A stretch of DNA of 64,000 nt. Source: Protaetiibacter larvae (GTDB lineage Bacteria > Actinomycetota > Actinomycetes > Actinomycetales > Microbacteriaceae). Below are positions 17,626 through 25,983 of this stretch, piece by piece. The notes beneath the pieces are model-generated. The model was not told where the DNA came from. It saw only the letters and a program-made list of their open reading frames with translations, and did not search any database. Position 1 is the first letter of the stretch. Each line of letters begins with the position of its first letter. The position numbers and the translations under genes are program-made. The stretch is taken from contig NZ_CP043504.1 of the NCBI RefSeq assembly GCF_008365275.1, positions 124,001 through 188,000 on the forward strand. Direction: 5' to 3'.

Positions 17626-19061
17626 CAGCCGACGATGTGCATCGCGCGGGCGGCGTCGGTGACCGCTCCCGAAAGCGAGGGGTAGACCGAGAAGGCACGC
17701 GCGAGCTGGTCGACGGTGAGGCGGTGCTCCACCGCGAGCGCGATCGGCAGGATGAGGTCGGATGCCTTCGGCGCGACCACGACTCCGCCGATCACGGTGC
17801 CGGAGCCGGTGCGCGCGAACAGCTTCACGAAGCCGTCCTTGATGCCCTCCATCTTGGCGCGCGGGTTCGAGGCGAGCGGCAGCTTGTAGATCTCGCCCTG
17901 CGCGATCCCCTCCTCGATCTGCTTCTGCGACCAGCCGACCGTCGCCACCTCGGGGTGGGTGAAGATGTTGGAGGTCACGTTGCGCAACTCGGTGGGGGTC
18001 ACCGCGTCGCCCATCGCGTGATACACCGCGGTGCGGCCCTGCATCGAGGCGACCGAGGCCAGCGGCAGGAAGTCGCTGCAGTCGCCGGCCGCGTAGACCA
18101 TCGGCATCGAGGTGCGCGCCACGCGGTTCACCCGGATGTGGCCCGAATCGGTGAGCTGCACGCCGGCCTCCTCGAGACCGATGCCGGCGGTGTTCGGGAT
18201 CGAACCGACCGCGAGCAGGCAGTGCGAGCCCTCCACGGTGCGGCCGTCGGCGAGGGTCACGAGCACGCCGTCGCCCTGGCGCGTCACCGACTCCGCGCGA
18301 CTCTTCGAGAGCACCGTCATGCCGCCCCGCACGAAGACGTTCTCGATGACGCGCGCGGCATCCGCATCCTCGCCGGGGAGCACCTGGTCACGGCTCGAGA
18401 TGAGCGTGACCTGCGCGCCGAGGGCGCGGTAGGCGGAGGCGAACTCGGCGCCCGTGACGCCGGAGCCCACCACGATCATGTGCTCGGGCACCTCGTCGAG
18501 CGCGTACAGCTGGGTCCAGGTGAGGATGCGCTCGCCGTCGGGCTTCGCGGTCGGGAGCACGCGCGGACTCGCCCCCACGGCAACCACGAGGGTGTCGGCG
18601 ACGATCTCGTCGAAGTCGACGCGCTTGCCGCCCTTGCCGGTCGAGACCAGGAGCCGGTTGGTGCCGTCGAGCCGCCCGTCGCCCGTCACGATCCGCACGC
18701 CCGCCTTGATGAGCTGCGACTTCATGTCCTCGGACTGCTGGCGCGCGAGCAGCAGCAGTCGCTGGTTGACGGCCGCGAGGTTGACCGTCACCTCGGGGCG
18801 CACGGCGTGGCCGGATGCACCGCGCGTGAAGAACTGGACGCCGAGATCCGCCGCCTCGCCGACATCCGTCGCCGCACCCGCGGTCGCGATGAGCGACTTC
18901 GAGGGCACCACGTCGGTCAGCACGGCCGAGCCGCCGACGCCGGTCCTCTCGACGAGCGTCACCTCGGCTCCGAGCTGGGCGCCCGCGAGGGCCGCCTCGT
19001 AGCCGCCCGGTCCCCCTCCGAGGACGGCGATGCGTTGGGTCCGCTCGAACTCGTAGGGCAT
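17625..19061 (-). CDS. LpdA-type NAD(P)H-quinone dehydrogenase (flavoprotein disulfide reductase family)
   Basis: The 478-residue protein has the FAD-binding VLGGGPGGYEAALAG at the start, the NAD(P) motif VVGSGVTGAEFASAYRALG near residue 185, and the second FAD motif VYAAGDCSDFLPLASVA. The redox CxxxxC of lipoamide dehydrogenase is missing: the segment reads GVGGSAVLTDVVPSKSL. That is the pattern of mycobacterial LpdA (Rv3303c), a quinone reductase and not a disulfide reductase. It is divergent from the purine nucleoside phosphorylase gene, 29 bp away. Confidence 0.9.
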   Translation of the reverse strand: MPYEFERTQRIAVLGGGPGGYEAALAGAQLGAEVTLVERTGVGGSAVLTDVVPSKSLIATAGAATDVGEAADLGVQFFTRGASGHAVRPEVTVNLAAVNQRLLLLARQQSEDMKSQLIKAGVRIVTGDGRLDGTNRLLVSTGKGGKRVDFDEIVADTLVVAVGASPRVLPTAKPDGERILTWTQLYALDEVPEHMIVVGSGVTGAEFASAYRALGAQVTLISSRDQVLPGEDADAARVIENVFVRGGMTVLSKSRAESVTRQGDGVLVTLADGRTVEGSHCLLAVGSIPNTAGIGLEEAGVQLTDSGHIRVNRVARTSMPMVYAAGDCSDFLPLASVASMQGRTAVYHAMGDAVTPTELRNVTSNIFTHPEVATVGWSQKQIEEGIAQGEIYKLPLASNPRAKMEGIKDGFVKLFARTGSGTVIGGVVVAPKASDLILPIALAVEHRLTVDQLARAFSVYPSLSGAVTDAARAMHIVG

Positions 19062-19090
19062 GGCTCAATTGTCGCGCATAGAGTGAGGGC

Positions 19091-19918
19091 ATGGAGACGC
19101 CTCACCCCCTCGACGTGGAGGGGGCAGACCCCTTCGAGATCGCGAGGATCGCCGCGGATCAGCTCGCCGACGCCACAGGCGTCGACCACCACGACATCGC
19201 CCTCACCCTCGGATCCGGGTGGGCGAAGGCGGCGGATCTGATCGGCGAGACCGTCGCGACCGTTCCGGCCACCGAGATCCACGGCTTCAGCGCGCCCGCC
19301 CTCACCGGCCATGTCGGCACGCTCCGCAGCATCCTGCTGCCGAACGGCAAGCGCGCCCTCGTGATCGGCGCGCGCACCCACTTCTACGAGGGCCACGGGG
19401 TGCGCCGGGTGGTGCACTCGGTGCGCACGGCGGCGGCCGCGGGCGCGACCACGATGATCCTCACCAACGGGGCGGGCGGCATCAAGGAGCACTGGACACC
19501 CGGCACGCCGGTGCTCATCAGCGACCACATCAACCTCACGGCGGCGTCGCCGCTCGAGGGTGCCACCTTCATCGACCTCACCGACCTCTACTCGCGGCGC
19601 CTCCGGGGCATCGCACACGAGGTGCAGCCGGGCCTCGACGAGGGCGTGTACGTGCAGTTCCGCGGACCCCACTACGAGACCCCCGCCGAGGTGCAGTTCG
19701 CGAAGACGATCGGCGGCCACATCGTCGGGATGTCGACCGCGCTCGAGGCGATCGCCGCCCGCCAGGCCGGGATGGAGGTGCTGGGCTTCTCGCTCATCAC
19801 CAACCTCGCGGCGGGCATCTCGCCCGAGCCTCTCAGCCACGCCGAGGTGCTGCAGGCCGGACGCGACGCCGAGCCGGTGATCAGCGAACTGCTCGCCCGC
19901 GTGGTGGCGGCGATCTGA
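19091..19918 (+). CDS. Purine nucleoside phosphorylase, trimeric type
   Basis: The 275-residue protein has the trimeric PNP motifs GSGWA (phosphate site), GARTHFYEGHG, LTNGAGGI, SDHINLTAASPL, GPHYETPAEV (base site glutamate) and GMSTALEAIAARQ. It phosphorolyses purine (deoxy)nucleosides to base and (deoxy)ribose-1-phosphate. The stop shares a base with the start of the mutase gene (TGATG), which suggests coupled supply of pentose-1-phosphate to that enzyme. Confidence 0.94.
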   Translation: METPHPLDVEGADPFEIARIAADQLADATGVDHHDIALTLGSGWAKAADLIGETVATVPATEIHGFSAPALTGHVGTLRSILLPNGKRALVIGARTHFYEGHGVRRVVHSVRTAAAAGATTMILTNGAGGIKEHWTPGTPVLISDHINLTAASPLEGATFIDLTDLYSRRLRGIAHEVQPGLDEGVYVQFRGPHYETPAEVQFAKTIGGHIVGMSTALEAIAARQAGMEVLGFSLITNLAAGISPEPLSHAEVLQAGRDAEPVISELLARVVAAI

Positions 19919-21600
19919 TGGGCGGCGAGCTCGACCCGGTCGAGGCGGCGCGCGCGTGGGCCGCACAGGATCCGGACGAGGTGACCCGCGCCCAGCTCGA
20001 GGCGCTGCTCGCCCGCGTCGACGCGGGCGACCCGGACGCGCGCGCCGAGGTGGGCACCCGCTTCGCGGGGCGGCTCAGCTTCGGGACCGCGGGACTGCGC
20101 GGCGAACTCGGTGCGGGGCCGTTGCGCATGAATCGCGTGCTCGTCGCCCAGGCGGCCGCGGGGCTCGCCGCATACCTGCTGTCGCGGGAGGCGCATCCGA
20201 GTGTCGTGATCGGCTACGACGGCCGCCTGGGCTCGGAGGTGTTCGCCCGCGACACGGCCGAGCTCATGGCCGGCGCCGGGGTGCGCGCCATCCTGCTGCC
20301 GCGGCTGCTGCCGACCCCCGTGCTCGCCTTCGCGGTGCGCGAGCTCGGCACGAGCGCGGGCGTCATGGTGACCGCGAGCCACAACCCGGCCACCGACAAC
20401 GGCTACAAGGTCTACCTCGGCGGGCCCGACCACGGATCGCAGATCGTGCCGCCCGCCGACGCGCAGATCGAGGCGGAGATCGTGCGCGTGGCATCCGGCT
20501 CGATCGCCGAGCTGCCGCGATCCGCCGACTACGAGCTGGCCACGGAGGAGGTGGTCGACGCGTACGTGCGCCGCACCGCCGCCCTCGCCCCGCACCCGCA
20601 CCCGCTGCGGGTCGTCTACACGGCGATGCACGGGGTGGGCTGGGAGACCGCGCACCGGGTGTTCACGGCGGCGGGCTTCACCGACATCGTCTCGGTCGCA
20701 CCGCAGCAGGACCCCGATCCCGCCTTCCCGACGGTCGACTTCCCGAATCCCGAGGAGCCGGGAGCGATGGATCTCGCCTTCGCGACCGCGACGGCGGCCG
20801 GTGCCGAGCTCGTGATCGCCAACGATCCCGACGCCGACCGGGTCGCCGTGGGCGTGCCCGACGGGGCGGGCGGCTGGCGGCGGCTCTCCGGCAACGAGGT
20901 GGGCTGGCTGCTCGGCTGGCGCGCCGTACGACGTCACGCGGCCGAGAACACCGACCACGGCACGCTCGCCTGCTCGCTCGTGAGCTCGCCCGCGCTCGGG
21001 GTGGTGGCCCGCAAGGAGGGCCTCGACTTCGCCGAGACGCTCACCGGCTTCAAGTGGATCTCGCGCGTGGGCGACCTCGTCTACGGCTACGAGGAGGCGC
21101 TCGGCTACCTCGTCGATCCCGACAAGGTGCGCGACAAGGACGGCATCTCGGCCGCCGTCGCGGTGCTCGCGCTGTTCTCGGAGCTCAAGGCCGACGGCGT
21201 CGCGTTCCGCGAGCACGAGGCGGCGTTCGCCGACCGCTACGGCGCCTTCGCCTCCGGGCAGATCTCGATCCGGGTGTCGGAGCTGGCCCGGATCCCGGAG
21301 CTCATGGCGCGGCTGCGCGCCCACCCGCCGACCGAGGTGGGCGGCATCCGTGTGGAGCGGATCGACGACTTCGCGGGCGGCTTCGGGGCCTTCCCGCCGA
21401 GCGACATCCTGCGCATCTGGCTCGCGGGCGGCTCGCGCGTGATCGTGCGGCCGAGCGGCACCGAGCCGAAGCTCAAGTGCTACCTCGACACCCGCAGCGA
21501 CGAGGGCACGGTCGCGGAGCGGCAGGCGGCAGCGGATGCCGCGCTCGCCGCGCTCGACGCGGGGATGCGCGGGCTGCTCAGCGGCGAGGATCATTTCTGA
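19918..21600 (+). CDS. Phospho-sugar mutase, PGM2-like (probable phosphopentomutase)
   Basis: The 560-residue alpha-D-phosphohexomutase family protein has the opening motif SFGTAGLRGELGAGPLRMNR, the phosphoserine loop VTASHNPATDNGYKVY, the metal loop NDPDADRVAVG, the sugar loop YGYEEALGYLV, and the phosphate loop RPSGTEPKLKCYL. The FGTAGLRG opening is characteristic of the PGM2 branch, which includes phosphopentomutases. Its coupling to a purine nucleoside phosphorylase supports conversion of (deoxy)ribose-1-phosphate to the 5-phosphate. Phosphomannomutase or phosphoglucomutase activity remains possible. Confidence 0.9.
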   Translation: MGGELDPVEAARAWAAQDPDEVTRAQLEALLARVDAGDPDARAEVGTRFAGRLSFGTAGLRGELGAGPLRMNRVLVAQAAAGLAAYLLSREAHPSVVIGYDGRLGSEVFARDTAELMAGAGVRAILLPRLLPTPVLAFAVRELGTSAGVMVTASHNPATDNGYKVYLGGPDHGSQIVPPADAQIEAEIVRVASGSIAELPRSADYELATEEVVDAYVRRTAALAPHPHPLRVVYTAMHGVGWETAHRVFTAAGFTDIVSVAPQQDPDPAFPTVDFPNPEEPGAMDLAFATATAAGAELVIANDPDADRVAVGVPDGAGGWRRLSGNEVGWLLGWRAVRRHAAENTDHGTLACSLVSSPALGVVARKEGLDFAETLTGFKWISRVGDLVYGYEEALGYLVDPDKVRDKDGISAAVAVLALFSELKADGVAFREHEAAFADRYGAFASGQISIRVSELARIPELMARLRAHPPTEVGGIRVERIDDFAGGFGAFPPSDILRIWLAGGSRVIVRPSGTEPKLKCYLDTRSDEGTVAERQAAADAALAALDAGMRGLLSGEDHF

Positions 21601-21607
21601 TCCTCGC

Positions 21608-21645
21608 GCAGCCCGCGCCGACGGACGTCCCGGCCGTCGGGCTGC
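21608..21645. terminator. Candidate terminator between convergent genes
   Basis: GCAGCCC at 21608-21614 and CCGACGG at 21618-21624 pair with CCGTCGG...GCTGC at 21634-21645, a stem of about 12 pairs with a small bulge. It lies between the convergent mutase and PTS IIB genes and has no T-run. Confidence 0.5.
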
Positions 21646-21649
21646 TCAG

Positions 21650-21922
21650 CTAGCCGAGGGCCGCCTCGAGCTTGCGCTGCAGCTCGGCGGTGTCGAAGAA
21701 GTTCTCCACGACGATCACATCGGCGAAGGTGCGCCCGATCCGCTCCACGAACTCGGGACCGGTGAGGATCACCTGGGCATCCTCCAGCTCCGCCTCGAGC
21801 ATGCTCGCGTCGATCGCCACGACCTCCGCCTCGATGCCGAGACGGCTCAGCACGCGTTCGGCGTTCACCTTGAGGATGCCGCTCGTGCCGATCCCCGCAC
21901 CGCACAGCGTGAGGATCTTCAC
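21650..21922 (-). CDS. PTS EIIB component, ascorbate/galactitol-like
   Basis: The 90-residue protein fits a free-standing PTS IIB domain of the lactate-dehydrogenase-like fold: MKILTLCGAGIGTSGILK, with Cys7 as the phosphoacceptor in a P-loop, then alternating strands and helices. UlaB/SgaB-type IIB proteins have this length and motif. It overlaps the IIA gene by four bases (ATGA). No EIIC permease gene lies anywhere nearby, so its sugar and even its role in transport are unclear. Confidence 0.85.
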   Translation of the reverse strand: MKILTLCGAGIGTSGILKVNAERVLSRLGIEAEVVAIDASMLEAELEDAQVILTGPEFVERIGRTFADVIVVENFFDTAELQRKLEAALG

Positions 21923-22377
21923 GCGCCCACCCCGAGGATGCCCCGCACCTCGTCGGCGCTCCTCGCCGCCGCGAGCCGTTCGACCGCATCCGAGTCGTTG
22001 AAGATGTTGGCGATCTCGGCCACGAGCTGCAGATGGCGCGCGCTCGAGGCTCCGGCGAGGGCGAGCACCACCCGCACGGGGTCGTTGTGGGGATGGCCGA
22101 AGGCGACCGGCTCCGCGAGCGTCACGATCGCGAGGCCGTCGCGCAGCACCGAGCGACCGGGCCGCGCGTGCGCGAGGGCGAGACCGGGGGCGACCACGAT
22201 GTAGGGACCATGCTCCTCCACCATCCGCACCATGTCGGCTCCGTACCCGTCATCAGTCGCGCCGGATGCCGTGAGCGCGCGCCCCGCCGTCTCGACGGCG
22301 TCGCGCCAGTCGCCGGCCGGGGCCGCGAGCACGATGCCGGCATCCGGAAGCCCGGGAAGGGTGGTGGCCTTGTCCAT
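21919..22377 (-). CDS. PTS EIIA component, mannitol/fructose type (EIIA_2)
   Basis: The 152-residue protein has the EIIA_2 fold with the phosphoacceptor His70 in GLALAHARPG, followed by FGHPHNDPVRVVLALA as in ulaC/frvA-like IIA proteins. It would receive phosphate from HPr and give it to the EIIB encoded downstream. ATG 22377 shares bases with the adenosine deaminase stop, so expression is coupled to purine salvage. No EIIC is present, and a regulatory role is possible. Confidence 0.85.
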   Translation of the reverse strand: MDKATTLPGLPDAGIVLAAPAGDWRDAVETAGRALTASGATDDGYGADMVRMVEEHGPYIVVAPGLALAHARPGRSVLRDGLAIVTLAEPVAFGHPHNDPVRVVLALAGASSARHLQLVAEIANIFNDSDAVERLAAARSADEVRGILGVGA

Positions 22378-23495
22378 CAGGCGTTGCCGAAGCCGTCTTC
22401 GATGAGCTCGACGAGCTCGGCGCGATCCTCGAGCGGGAGGAAGGCCGCCTCGGCCGCATTGAGCTGGAAGGTGAGAAGGTCGTCGAGGTCGTAGCCGAAG
22501 GCGTCGACGAGCAGCCCGAGCTCGCGGCTGAGGCTCGTGGCGCTCATCAGACGATTGTCGGTGTTGACCGTCACGCGGAAACCGAGCTGGTAGAGCAGGT
22601 CGAAGGGGTGGGCGGTGAGGTCGTCGCCCCAGGCGGCGATCGCGCCGGTCTGCAGGTTCGAGCTCGGGCTCGTCTCGAGCGCGATGCCGCGATCCTTCAC
22701 CCACTGGGCGAGGTGGCCGAGGCTCACATAGCTCATCTCGTCGTCCTGCGACTCGATCGTGATGTCTTCGGCGATGCGCACCCCGTGCCCGAGACGCAGT
22801 GCGCGGCCGTCGACCAGAGCGCCGCGGATCGACTCGACGCCGTCCGCCTCGCCGGCGTGCACGGTCGCGGGGAAGCCCTCTCGGGCCAGCAGGGCGAAGG
22901 CGTCGGCGAAGCGGCTCGCGGGGAAGCCCGCCTCGGGGCCGGCGATGTCGAAGCCGACGGCGCCGCGATCGCGGTGGCGCAGCGCCAGCTCGGCGATCTC
23001 GCGTCCGCGATCGAGGTGGCGCATGGCGCTGATGAGCTGGCCGACGCGGATGCTTTGTCCCGCGGCATCCGCGGCGTCGACACCCTCATCCAGGCCGAGC
23101 TGGACGGCCTCGACGGCCTCGTCGAGGCTGAGGCCGCGGGTCAGGTGCTGCTCGGGGGCCCAGCGGATCTCGCCCCACACGACGCCATCCGCCACGAGGT
23201 CCTCGACGAACTCGCGGGCCACGCGGGTGAGTCCTTCGCGGGTCTGCATGACGGCGGTCGTGAGGTCGAAGGTCTTGAGGTATTCGACGAGCGATCCGGA
23301 GTCGGACTTCTCGGCGAACCAGGCGGCGAGCGCCGCGTCGTCGGAGGCCGGAAGCGCGAGGCCGATCGGTTCGGCGAGCTCGATGATCGTCTGCGGCCGC
23401 AGGCCCCCGTCGAGGTGGTCGTGCAGCGAGACCTTGGGCAGTGTGCGGAGGTCGATGCCCCCCAGGAGAGGCTCGTCGGCCACGGCGTCGCTCAT
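22377..23495 (-). CDS. add: Adenosine deaminase
   Basis: The 372-residue protein has the zinc-binding VSLHDHLDGGL near the N terminus, ATVHAGEADG (His and catalytic Glu), RLGHGVRIAED, and VTVNTDNRLMS with the C-terminal metal-ligand Asp. It deaminates (deoxy)adenosine to (deoxy)inosine, which the nearby purine nucleoside phosphorylase can cleave. The start at 23495 is set by similarity of the N terminus and is followed by 10 or so non-conserved residues. It heads an add-IIA-IIB operon. Confidence 0.94.
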   Translation of the reverse strand: MSDAVADEPLLGGIDLRTLPKVSLHDHLDGGLRPQTIIELAEPIGLALPASDDAALAAWFAEKSDSGSLVEYLKTFDLTTAVMQTREGLTRVAREFVEDLVADGVVWGEIRWAPEQHLTRGLSLDEAVEAVQLGLDEGVDAADAAGQSIRVGQLISAMRHLDRGREIAELALRHRDRGAVGFDIAGPEAGFPASRFADAFALLAREGFPATVHAGEADGVESIRGALVDGRALRLGHGVRIAEDITIESQDDEMSYVSLGHLAQWVKDRGIALETSPSSNLQTGAIAAWGDDLTAHPFDLLYQLGFRVTVNTDNRLMSATSLSRELGLLVDAFGYDLDDLLTFQLNAAEAAFLPLEDRAELVELIEDGFGNA

Positions 23496-23561
23496 GTCTC
23501 CAGCGTAGTCCGCGGCGCCTGCGCGAAACCGAGCCGTAGCTGAACGCCCGCTCCTGAGCTC

Positions 23562-23633
23562 TCTCCCCGAAAGTACGCACTTCTGGGGTGTTTTCGGCCC
23601 CGATCGGCCCAGAAGCTCGTACTTTCGGGGAGA
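23562..23633. repeat. Long palindrome, copy 1 (upstream of nuclease-like gene)
   Basis: Two 26-base arms (23562-23587 and 23608-23633) are inverted copies with 24 matching positions; the arm core is CGAAAGTACGCACTTCTGGG. The loop is 20 bases. It lies between adenosine deaminase and the nuclease-like gene. The same core recurs at 24616-24689 on the other side of that gene. Confidence 0.85.
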
Positions 23634-23670
23634 TCGCGGGCCTGCTCCTCCCCCCGGCGCGCTGCCATGC

Positions 23671-23730
23671 CGGAGTCCACACTTCGGGCCTCGCGTCCGA
23701 ACGGTGACAGCGAAGCTCGTACCTTCGCCG
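23671..23730. repeat. Degenerate third copy of the palindrome, over the gene start
   Basis: CGGAGTCCACACTTCG (from 23671) and CGAAGCTCGTACCTTCG (from 23711) are weaker inverted matches to the arms of copy 1. The second half lies 4 bp before the ATG at 23734, so it could act as an operator or simply be a decayed copy. Confidence 0.5.
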
Positions 23731-23733
23731 GTC

Positions 23734-24651
23734 ATGGATGATTCACTCCTCGAACCCCTCGGCGACCGGTTTCGTGTCTCCGACGCCGTCAACGCCGGCG
23801 CCACCCCTGAGCAGCTCCGCACCCGCACGCTGTATGCGCCGTTCTGGGGGATCCGCTCTCGCATCGAGGTCCGCAACCTCCGCGAACGAGCGGAGGCGTT
23901 CATGCCCCGGATGCCCGATCGCGCCTTCTACTTCGGGCCGACCGCCGCCGGGCTGCACGGCATCCCGCTGCCGCCGCGGAAGGTGAGCGATTTGCTGCAC
24001 ATCGGCGTCGTCGCGGGCGAGCGCCGCGTCGATGCCCGCGGTGTCGTCGCACATCACGTCATCATCGATGCGCGAGACGTGATGCTCGTGGACGGCATCC
24101 CCGTCACGACCCCCGCCCGGACGTGGTGCGATCTGTCGGCGGGCGGGCTACTACGTCACGAAGTGGTGGCCATCGGGGACCACCTCATCGGCGGTGAGCA
24201 TCCGCTCGCCACCACCACCGAGCTGCTCGCCGCGCTCGCGCGCTACGAAGGGCGGCGCGGCTCGAAGCTCATGCGCGACGCGCTGCCGGTCCTCAACGGC
24301 GACGCCGCGTCCGTTCGGGAGACCTGGCTGCGCGTGCTCATCATCGACGCGGGTCTGCCCGAGCCGGTCGTGCAATGCGTGGTGGTGAACCGCTGGGGTC
24401 GGAAGATCGGCCGGTGTGATCTCGGATGGCCGCAGCTGCGCATCGGGATCGAGTACGAGGGCGATCACCACCGCACCGACCGTGAACAGTGGCAATACGA
24501 CATCCGTCGCTACCGCGAAATGGAGGAGGCGGGGTGGCTGATCATCCGGGTCACCGCTGCGGACTTCGCCGACGCCCCGGCTCGTGACCGGCTGATCCGC
24601 CGGCTCCGCTCCGCGATCTCCGCGAGAGTACGTACTTCGGGGGTGAATTGA
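23734..24651 (+). CDS. AbiEi-like N terminus plus DUF559/Vsr-type nuclease-like domain protein
   Basis: The 305-residue protein has an N-terminal region resembling the winged-helix start of AbiEi-family antitoxin-like proteins (FRVSDAVNAGATPEQLR), a middle region with TPARTWCDLSA, and a C-terminal PD-(D/E)XK-like domain from about residue 215. Possible catalytic residues are Asp in GRCDLGWP and Glu/Asp in GIEYEGDHH, followed by RRYREMEEAGWLIIRVT. Such proteins are frequent in Microbacteriaceae but uncharacterised. No toxin partner is adjacent. GTG 23704 is an alternative start. Its last ten codons lie inside a repeated palindrome. Confidence 0.72.
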   Translation: MDDSLLEPLGDRFRVSDAVNAGATPEQLRTRTLYAPFWGIRSRIEVRNLRERAEAFMPRMPDRAFYFGPTAAGLHGIPLPPRKVSDLLHIGVVAGERRVDARGVVAHHVIIDARDVMLVDGIPVTTPARTWCDLSAGGLLRHEVVAIGDHLIGGEHPLATTTELLAALARYEGRRGSKLMRDALPVLNGDAASVRETWLRVLIIDAGLPEPVVQCVVVNRWGRKIGRCDLGWPQLRIGIEYEGDHHRTDREQWQYDIRRYREMEEAGWLIIRVTAADFADAPARDRLIRRLRSAISARVRTSGVN

Positions 24652-24689
24652 GCCGTTTCTGGCCCAGAAGTGCGTACTTTCGCGGAGAT
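24616..24689. repeat. Long palindrome, copy 2 (overlaps 3' end of nuclease-like gene)
   Basis: The arms CTCCGCGAGAGTACGTACTT (left) and its near-complement on the right (from 24664) form an imperfect inverted repeat related to copy 1. The right arm read in reverse gives CTCCGCGAAAGTACGCACTT. The left arm encodes the last residues of the preceding gene. The thymidine phosphorylase stop lies 4 bp beyond it. Confidence 0.8.
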
Positions 24690-24693
24690 GGGG

Positions 24694-25983
24694 TCAGCGG
24701 ATGCGGGCGGCCACGAGGGGGCGTGCCGGGATGCGGGTGCCCGCGGGCGCGACGGTGTAGGCGCCGTCGAGGGACTCGAGGGCACGGGCGAAGCGGGCGG
24801 GGTCGTCGGCGTGCAGGGTGAACAGCGGATCGCCTGCGCGCACCTCGTCGCCGGGCTTCGCGTGCAGGTCGATGCCCGCTGCGTGCACCACGGGGTCCTC
24901 CTTGCGGGCACGACCGGCGCCGAGACGCCAGGCGGCGACGCCGAACGACAACGCGTCCTGGGTTGCGAGCACCCCGTCCGTTTCGGCGCGCACGGTGTGC
25001 GACTCGCGCGGGGTCGGCAGGGGCGCGTCCGGGTCGCCGCCCTGCGCCGCGATCATGGCCCGCCAGCTGTCCATCGCGCGACCGTCGGCGAGCGCCGCCT
25101 CGACGTCGGCGTCGGGGCGCCCCGCGAGCTCGAGCATCTCCCGCGCGAGAGCGACCGTCAGCTCGACGACATCCGACGGCCCGCCGCCCGCGAGCACCTC
25201 GACGGATTCGCGGACCTCGTTGGCGTTGCCGATGGCGAGCCCGAGCGGCACGTTCATGTCGGTGAGCAGAGCCCGGGTGGCGACGCCCGCATCGTTGCCG
25301 AGTCGCACCATCGTCTCGGCGAGCTCGCGCGCCCGTGCAGGGTCCTTCATGAACGCGCCCGAGCCGAACTTCACGTCGAGCACGAGGGAAGCCGTGCCCT
25401 CCGCGATCTTCTTCGACATGATCGAGGAGGCGATGAGCGGGATGGACTCCACCGTGCCGGTGATGTCGCGCAGCGCGTAGAGCTTGCCGTCGGCGGGTGC
25501 GAGGTCGGCACCGGCCGCGCAGACGACCGCGCCCACCGAACCCAGCTGGGTCAGGAACTCCTCGTTGCTGAGGCGCGCGCGCCAGCCGGGGATCGACTCG
25601 AGCTTGTCGAGGGTGCCCCCGGTGTGTCCGAGGCCGCGGCCCGAGAGCTGCGGAACGGCGACGCCGAACGACGCCACGAGGGGGGCGAGCGGCAGGGTGA
25701 TCTTGTCGCCCACTCCCCCGGTCGAGTGCTTGTCGGTGGTCGGCTTGCCGACACCCGAGAAGTCGAGCCGCTCCCCGCTCGCGACCATCGCGAGGGTGAG
25801 CTCGCGGATCTCGTCGGGGCTCATCCCGTTGAGGAACACGGCCATCGTGAACGCCGACATCTGCTCGTCCGCCACGTAGCCGCGCGTGTACGCGTCGACG
25901 AGCCAGCGGATCTGCGCGGCGTCGAGCGCTCCCCCGTCGCGCTTGCGATGGATGAGGTCGACGGTGTCGAAGGGCTCCACCAT
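24694..25983 (-). CDS. deoA: Thymidine phosphorylase
   Basis: The 429-residue protein has the family signatures KPTTDKHSTGGVGDK and SGRGLGHTGGTLDKLESIPG, and the three-part fold ends with a C-terminal domain containing AKPGDEVRAGDPLFTLHA. It phosphorolyses thymidine (and in some members uridine) to base and deoxyribose-1-phosphate. ATG 25983 shares one base with the cytidine deaminase stop. It is the last gene of the transporter-salvage operon, and a palindrome abuts its stop. Confidence 0.95.
   Translation of the reverse strand: MVEPFDTVDLIHRKRDGGALDAAQIRWLVDAYTRGYVADEQMSAFTMAVFLNGMSPDEIRELTLAMVASGERLDFSGVGKPTTDKHSTGGVGDKITLPLAPLVASFGVAVPQLSGRGLGHTGGTLDKLESIPGWRARLSNEEFLTQLGSVGAVVCAAGADLAPADGKLYALRDITGTVESIPLIASSIMSKKIAEGTASLVLDVKFGSGAFMKDPARARELAETMVRLGNDAGVATRALLTDMNVPLGLAIGNANEVRESVEVLAGGGPSDVVELTVALAREMLELAGRPDADVEAALADGRAMDSWRAMIAAQGGDPDAPLPTPRESHTVRAETDGVLATQDALSFGVAAWRLGAGRARKEDPVVHAAGIDLHAKPGDEVRAGDPLFTLHADDPARFARALESLDGAYTVAPAGTRIPARPLVAARIR

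Noticed and set aside
23734-24651. Toxin-antitoxin operon
   Set aside because: The protein resembles AbiEi-type proteins at its N terminus, but no partner gene is adjacent; both neighbours are metabolic genes on the other strand.
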